Source: Anaerolineaceae bacterium
GTDB taxonomy: Bacteria; Chloroflexota; Anaerolineae; Aggregatilineales; Phototrophicaceae
DNA: 64,000 bases
Assembly (NCBI GenBank): GCA_020634165.1
Contig: JACKCF010000001.1
Span: 124,001 to 188,000 of the forward strand
Reading direction: 5' to 3'
Shown here piece by piece: positions 60,048 through 64,000 of this stretch; the stretch's first letter is position 1, and each line of letters opens with the position of its first letter. The translations under genes were made by a program, and so were the position numbers. The notes under the pieces are model-generated. The model searched no databases. It worked only from the letters and a program-made list of their open reading frames with translations, and was not told the origin of the DNA.

Positions 60048-60824
60048 TTACCGACGATCAGAGAACAGGCGCAGCAGGAAGATAAACAGGTTGATGAAGT
60101 CCAGGTACAGTGTCAGGGCGCCCATAATGCTCAGGCGGACCATGCCATCACTGTGCTGCTGCAACTCCGGGGATGCTGCCAACCGCTTGATCTTCTGCGT
60201 ATCAAACGCTGTCAGGCCGGTAAAGATCAACACACCAGCGGCGCTGATGATGAAGTCCAGCGCGCTGCTCGCCAGGAAGATATTCACAATCGAGGCGATA
60301 ATCAGGCCGATCAAGGCCATCAGCAGGTAGCTGCCGAACTTGCTCAGGTCAATTTTGGTCGTGTAACCAATGACGGTCATCACGCCGAACAGGCCCGCAG
60401 TGGTGACGAATGCTTTCGCTATCGCCCATAAGCCTTCACTCGCTGGCTGGAAACCACCGCCAACAGCGGGTTCAGCGGTAATGCCAAAGAACATGGCGCC
60501 GAGCGTTACGCCCATCGTCGCGGCATAGATGAAGAACAGGATCAGCGCCAGATTCGGCGAAATCTTGTTAATCAGGAAGCTCAGGCCGAAAACAATACCG
60601 AGCTGCACCAGCATCAACACAATCCAGCCACTGGCGAATGCCGCGATCAGGCTGGGATTATTATAGACAGCGGCTGTAACTGCCGCCGATACACCGGCTG
60701 TTACCAGCAGGCCAAGGCCCATCCACAGGTAAACCAGGCGCATCAGCGGCTGTAGGTTCACCTGTACTCTTGACATAACACCTGCGTCCTGCTGGATCGC
60801 AGAGTTGAAGTTAAAGTCACGCAT
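60048..60824 (-). CDS. Bax inhibitor-1/YccA-family membrane protein
   Basis: ATG 60824 follows GGAGAT at 8-base spacing; a frame extending to 60860 is less likely. The 258-residue protein has seven hydrophobic helices with the family pattern. LVYLWMGLGLLVTAGVSAAVT begins the bundle. VTTAGLFGVMTVIGYTTKIDLSKFG contains the conserved helix 5 region, and LIFTGLTAFDTQKIKRL carries the TxxDTQxI signature with the Asp of the pH-sensing pair. LYLDFINLFIFLLRLFSDRR ends it as in E. coli YccA. Members leak calcium or control membrane proteases; function here unspecified. Confidence 0.93.
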   Translation of the reverse strand: MRDFNFNSAIQQDAGVMSRVQVNLQPLMRLVYLWMGLGLLVTAGVSAAVTAAVYNNPSLIAAFASGWIVLMLVQLGIVFGLSFLINKISPNLALILFFIYAATMGVTLGAMFFGITAEPAVGGGFQPASEGLWAIAKAFVTTAGLFGVMTVIGYTTKIDLSKFGSYLLMALIGLIIASIVNIFLASSALDFIISAAGVLIFTGLTAFDTQKIKRLAASPELQQHSDGMVRLSIMGALTLYLDFINLFIFLLRLFSDRR

Positions 60825-61037
60825 AGGTTTATCTCCGATTGACTGACCCAACACCTTCAATTACGTTCCTCATTATACCCACAAAATTGTATAGTCAGTA
60901 TTTGAAAGCCCCAAATTAACGTGGAATTTACGAAATCCTCAGCTAATTAAAGGCTTTCAGCGACTTGCCAGATATCCTTTATAGGTTCGAGCTATAAGCT
61001 TGTGCCCGATTCTGGCGATAGAATGATAGGAGTGATC

Positions 61038-62114
61038 ATGATTTTTGATCCGGCTTTCCCGCCGACATCCAACTCGCTTAATCGCTTCAAAATCTGGGAA
61101 CTTACGGGCTTCCCACCGGAAAAAATCGGCTGGGCATTTTACGATCTCGTGTCATCGGCTGCGTTGACCAGAGCCATTGAGGCCCATGCCGAGGTGCTTG
61201 CCATCGCGCCGACAGAGGACAACCTGCATATGACCTACTTTCAGCGGCTCGCTGATAGTAATGAGGCAGCGGTCGCCATTGCCCGCCAGATGGGGCGCTG
61301 CTTTGGTTTTTTGCTGGTGGCCCTCAAACGTGGCAATACCCTCAATCGCGAGAAAAATGCTGAAAAAGACGCTGCCTATTGGGCATACTGGTCCCAGGTG
61401 GATACGGTCTATCTGGGTGGTGGTCTGGCTGACGGTGACTTTGGTCGCTTGCTGCTAACGGCGGCACAACAGGTGTTAGAGGACTATGGCATTGCCATTC
61501 AACTCCATATCGCCATCCATCCGCGCCACCTGGGGATATTGGGCGCGGCACGCTATGTATCCACCGGGCAGCAGGCCATCGCCCTGGATTTCGGCGGCAC
61601 GCTGGTTAAACGGGCACGAGCGGCCTACACTGCATCAGGTTTGCAGCATGTGGAATTGCTGCCTTCCTTACCCGTTGAATTTGACCTCTATACAGGCGAG
61701 GGCCAGGAACAGGCGATTTTCGATACCTTCGTTTCATTGCTGGTCGATGCCTATCAGCTTGATGACGCGCCTGTGATTCCGGTCAGTATTTCCGCCTATA
61801 CCTCTCCCGATGGTCAGCCCTTGATGGCGCAGGGCGGCATCTACATGCACATGAGTCGCCTTAGTAATAATCTGCCGAAGCTGCTTTCGCAAACAGTCAG
61901 CCAGCGTGTTGGCCGCGACGTAACCGTCAAATTGCTGCATGATGGCAGCGCTGCCGCTGCTTTCTTCGCTCCGCTGGACCATGCGGTTGTCATCACATTG
62001 GGGACCGCTATTGGTTCCGGCTATCCGGTTGCGCGCTCTGGTCTGCGACCAGTTGCTCCTGACCTATCCGTTCAGGCATCCGATTCGCCTACGCACAGTC
62101 TCGGTACTGTTTAG
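61038..62114 (+). CDS. ASKHA-fold protein, hexokinase/ROK-like
   Basis: ATG 61038 has AGGAG 5 bases upstream; the frame extends to 61002 without support. The protein of 358 residues has QQAIALDFGGTLVKRARAAY, a phosphate-1 loop (DFGGTxxK) of the actin/hexokinase/Hsp70 superfamily. VTVKLLHDGSAAAAFF resembles the phosphate-2 region, and AVVITLGTAIGSGYP resembles the GTGxG of ROK-type sugar kinases. The first 190 residues before this do not match a family. The architecture suggests an ATP-binding sugar or small-molecule kinase, or a domain-swapped derivative. It is cytoplasmic and 50 bases upstream of folC, so the two may be cotranscribed. Confidence 0.78.
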   Translation: MIFDPAFPPTSNSLNRFKIWELTGFPPEKIGWAFYDLVSSAALTRAIEAHAEVLAIAPTEDNLHMTYFQRLADSNEAAVAIARQMGRCFGFLLVALKRGNTLNREKNAEKDAAYWAYWSQVDTVYLGGGLADGDFGRLLLTAAQQVLEDYGIAIQLHIAIHPRHLGILGAARYVSTGQQAIALDFGGTLVKRARAAYTASGLQHVELLPSLPVEFDLYTGEGQEQAIFDTFVSLLVDAYQLDDAPVIPVSISAYTSPDGQPLMAQGGIYMHMSRLSNNLPKLLSQTVSQRVGRDVTVKLLHDGSAAAAFFAPLDHAVVITLGTAIGSGYPVARSGLRPVAPDLSVQASDSPTHSLGTV

Positions 62115-62164
62115 CGGCGCGGCCTGTCCTATAATTATCGCGATCATACAGGAAGGGCTGGCCC

Positions 62165-63523
62165 ATGCGTTTTGAGACTGAGCAAGATGCCATCACCTAT
62201 ATTTTCGCCACTCGCGACCGCATGAAAAATCCGCCGCGTGGCCTTGACGAAACCGTGCGCGATCCATCACCCACGCGCCGTATGTTGATGCACGCTGGCC
62301 TCAATCTGGAGGGCCGTGAATATGTCATCATCACGGGCAGTAAAGGCAAGGGCAGTACATCGGCCATTACGGCCAAACTGCTAGAGCATCTCGGTCATAC
62401 CGTCGGCCTGCTGACCAGTCCGCATCTCATTCATTGGTACGAGCGCATTCGCGTCAATGGCCGTATGATCGACAAATCCGACTTCCTGCGCATTCTATCG
62501 GATTTAGCACCCGTCATTGACCATGAAGCCACTCTGCTAAGTGAAAATCAGTACATCAGCCCGCAGGGCATTTTCCTCCTGATTGCGCTGCGCTACTTTG
62601 ACGAAAAAGGTGTCAACGCCGCTGTGCTGGAAGTTGGTCGTGGCGGTCGCTTCGATGATGTATCGATGGTCCCGAACAAGCTGTCACTCTTTACGCCGAT
62701 TATCATGGAACATGCTCAGTATCTCGGTGATAGTCTGGAACGTATTGCATGGCATAAGAGCGGCATCATCAAAACAGGTGGCTATGCCTACAGTGTGCCC
62801 CAGGCAGCGGATGTTTTGAAGGTGCTCCAGAGCGAGGCCGATAGCCAGGATGCCGAGTTCTACTGGTTAAGCAGCCTGGATATGCCGACCTTCCTGGGGC
62901 AGACGCCGACAGGTCAGCGTTTTAAACTGGGTCGTTATGGCGAATGTGAATTGTCCCTCCTGGGCCGCTATCAGTTGGCCAATGCTGCCCTGGCGATTCA
63001 GGGCGTTGGCAACATGCACGCACGGCTTAAGGGCATTCCGCATGCCAGCCCGGAATATGTGCAAGCGATTCGCAGTGGCTTGGCCGATGTCCGCTGGCCG
63101 GGTCGCCTGCACAAGTTACAGGATAGCCCCCAGGTCATCGTGGATGGGGCGGTTAATGTGCTTTCGGCGCGCAGTTTCATTGAAAGCGTCAAAGATCGCC
63201 AGACGCATCCAGTTGTGACTGTGCTCGGCGTTCCCACCGACCGTGACTATCCAGCCGTTTACGAAACCTACGCCCAGAACAGTGATGCACTGGTCATCAC
63301 CAGCAGCACCATCAACCCACGCATCACCTTCCCGGATGAAGAAACAGCCCTCACAACTGCCCGCGCTTATCACGATGACGTTCAGTATGCCGCGACGCTA
63401 CCGGCAGCCCTCGAATTGGCCTATGCCAAAGCCGGAACGGAGGGCACAATCTTGTTAGCGGTAGCCCAACCCCTGGTCGGCGAATCTATGATGATCTGGA
63501 ACGTTGATATGACCCAGATTTGA
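62165..63523 (+). CDS. folC: Folylpolyglutamate synthase / dihydrofolate synthase-like Mur ligase
   Basis: The P-loop is VIITGSKGKGSTSAITAKLLE, the GxKGKGS form typical of FolC, followed by VGLLTSPHLIHWYERIRVNG, another FolC signature. The middle contains AVLEVGRGGRFDDVSMVPNKLSLFTPI (the GxGGRxDxTN motif with a change), MEHAQYLGDSLERIAWHKSGIIK, and the C-terminal ligase domain has WPGRLHKLQDSPQVIVDGAVN (DGAHN becomes DGAVN). These alterations in two conserved motifs leave the assignment as a FolC-family enzyme certain but the exact substrate less so. It joins glutamate to a folate precursor with ATP. Confidence 0.85.
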   Translation: MRFETEQDAITYIFATRDRMKNPPRGLDETVRDPSPTRRMLMHAGLNLEGREYVIITGSKGKGSTSAITAKLLEHLGHTVGLLTSPHLIHWYERIRVNGRMIDKSDFLRILSDLAPVIDHEATLLSENQYISPQGIFLLIALRYFDEKGVNAAVLEVGRGGRFDDVSMVPNKLSLFTPIIMEHAQYLGDSLERIAWHKSGIIKTGGYAYSVPQAADVLKVLQSEADSQDAEFYWLSSLDMPTFLGQTPTGQRFKLGRYGECELSLLGRYQLANAALAIQGVGNMHARLKGIPHASPEYVQAIRSGLADVRWPGRLHKLQDSPQVIVDGAVNVLSARSFIESVKDRQTHPVVTVLGVPTDRDYPAVYETYAQNSDALVITSSTINPRITFPDEETALTTARAYHDDVQYAATLPAALELAYAKAGTEGTILLAVAQPLVGESMMIWNVDMTQI

Positions 63524-63968
63524 CGCAAGTCTTTGTGGTCCATAACTTCATAAATTCTACAAAAACCTTAGAATATCTCTATTTATGGAGCCAAATCTCT
63601 GAATTTATCTTAAGGATAGATGCCACATATCATTCGCACGTGTCAGTAGAATTGTCGTCGATATCAAAGTATTGTCAGAATTGGATTATTTACGGCTATT
63701 ACCTCAATTTACTATTGTCGAGAATCAGTAATACTACGTAAAGATTGCGCGAGAAAAGCCATCCTACATCAGATAAAATGTTGGTACATTTTTATGGTAT
63801 CTTTCGCTGAAGTGCAAATCTTTATTGTCTCAGTGCAAGAAACAGATAGAGTTGATTAAGACTGACACGGCATTTTTAGCCAATCCTGATCAGCATGCCA
63901 GTATTGGCCGCCCTAGTGGGCCTATTAATTAAGAATTAGGAGTGCAGAATACTTAGGGGGTAGCGGCG
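63524..63968. other. AT-rich intergenic region
   Basis: About 445 bases between folC and the last gene fragment. The sequence is clearly more AT-rich than the flanking genes. A 73-codon frame is present near its start, but it has no Shine-Dalgarno and unlikely composition. I see no tRNA, terminator of normal form or clear promoter. It may be a relic. Confidence 0.55.
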
Positions 63969-64000
63969 ATGATCCACGTTGAGTGGGCAAACAAAGATCA
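63969..64000 (+). CDS. Start of a fourth STAS/SpoIIAA-like gene (cut by right edge)
   Basis: AGGGGG at 63955-63960 lies 8 bases before ATG 63969, which opens MIHVEWANKD. Position and composition of this start match the N-termini of the other STAS-like copies (WDDEEKT, EWANAEKT, DWGNVEET), so the window probably ends in another member of that family. Only ten codons are visible. Confidence 0.5.
   Translation, partial: MIHVEWANKD

Noticed and set aside
60975..61000. GGTTCGAG resembling a tRNA T-arm
   Set aside because: It sits in a small hairpin and no acceptor, D- or anticodon arm can be drawn around it.
63520..63741. 73-codon frame after folC
   Set aside because: It has no Shine-Dalgarno, starts inside the folC stop region and has a composition of AT-rich noncoding DNA.

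Overview
The window is a stretch of ordinary bacterial chromosome, about 60 genes with short gaps and no rRNA, tRNA, phage or insertion-sequence gene that I could recognise. The protein families suggest a member of the Chloroflexota, probably Anaerolineae-like. They include a giant acidic TPR protein with repeated Trp-Leu motifs, several small STAS/SpoIIAA-like proteins, membrane-anchored beta-propellers, GT-C membrane glycosyltransferases, a Ser/Thr kinase with an extracytoplasmic sensor, and dispersed palindromes headed GTAGGGG. This assignment is inference from gene content; no rRNA is present to test it.

Layout. 1-6333 (minus): two very acidic, repeat-built proteins, one cut by the left edge. 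6582-14698 (plus): a secreted propeller protein, two tandem metallo-beta-lactamase-fold paralogues, a small phosphoesterase-like protein, a transmembrane Ser/Thr kinase and an ABC-2-type permease. 14823-17845: a TetR regulator divergent from a small membrane protein, with a duplicated operator, then an NHLRC2-like thioredoxin/NHL protein. 18019-20014: an AT-rich restriction-modification pair. 20184-23748: a cluster ending in a Yip1-like membrane protein and a strong terminator. 23793-27502 (minus): a propeller protein and a YcgQ/YcgR-type permease pair with an acetyltransferase between them. 27669-29306: an AT-rich Mrr-type nuclease. 29397-36373: trmH, pncC/cinA, secreted proteins, a metallohydrolase and a glycoside hydrolase.

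36395-38727 is the most unusual part. Four overlapping minus-strand genes encode three mutually similar four-helix membrane proteins and a protein that resembles only the second half of MreB. The unit is bracketed by two copies of one 24-bp palindrome differing at one base; one copy supplies the stop codon of the last gene and the other the possible GTG start of the first.

38797-49807 is mostly minus-strand single genes: a GT-C glycosyltransferase, acetyltransferase, STAS-like proteins, OsmC, DinB, a luciferase-like oxidoreductase, pfkB and a G5/3D cell-wall protein, with a Nudix-like/APH kinase fusion on the plus strand. 50351-55572 (plus) holds prfA, prmC, a DinB protein, a class V aminotransferase, a LysE exporter and a phosphoesterase. 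55598-59138 (minus) is a three-gene unit with a degenerate PP2C-like/propeller membrane protein and two related anchored proteins. The right end carries a CheY-like receiver, a Bax-inhibitor-1 protein, an ASKHA-fold protein, folC and, after a long AT-rich gap, the first codons of another STAS-like gene.

Intrinsic terminators are common at the ends of minus-strand genes. Most start codons below were set by Shine-Dalgarno spacing, signal peptides or paralogue alignment and may differ from a pipeline's longest-ORF call.
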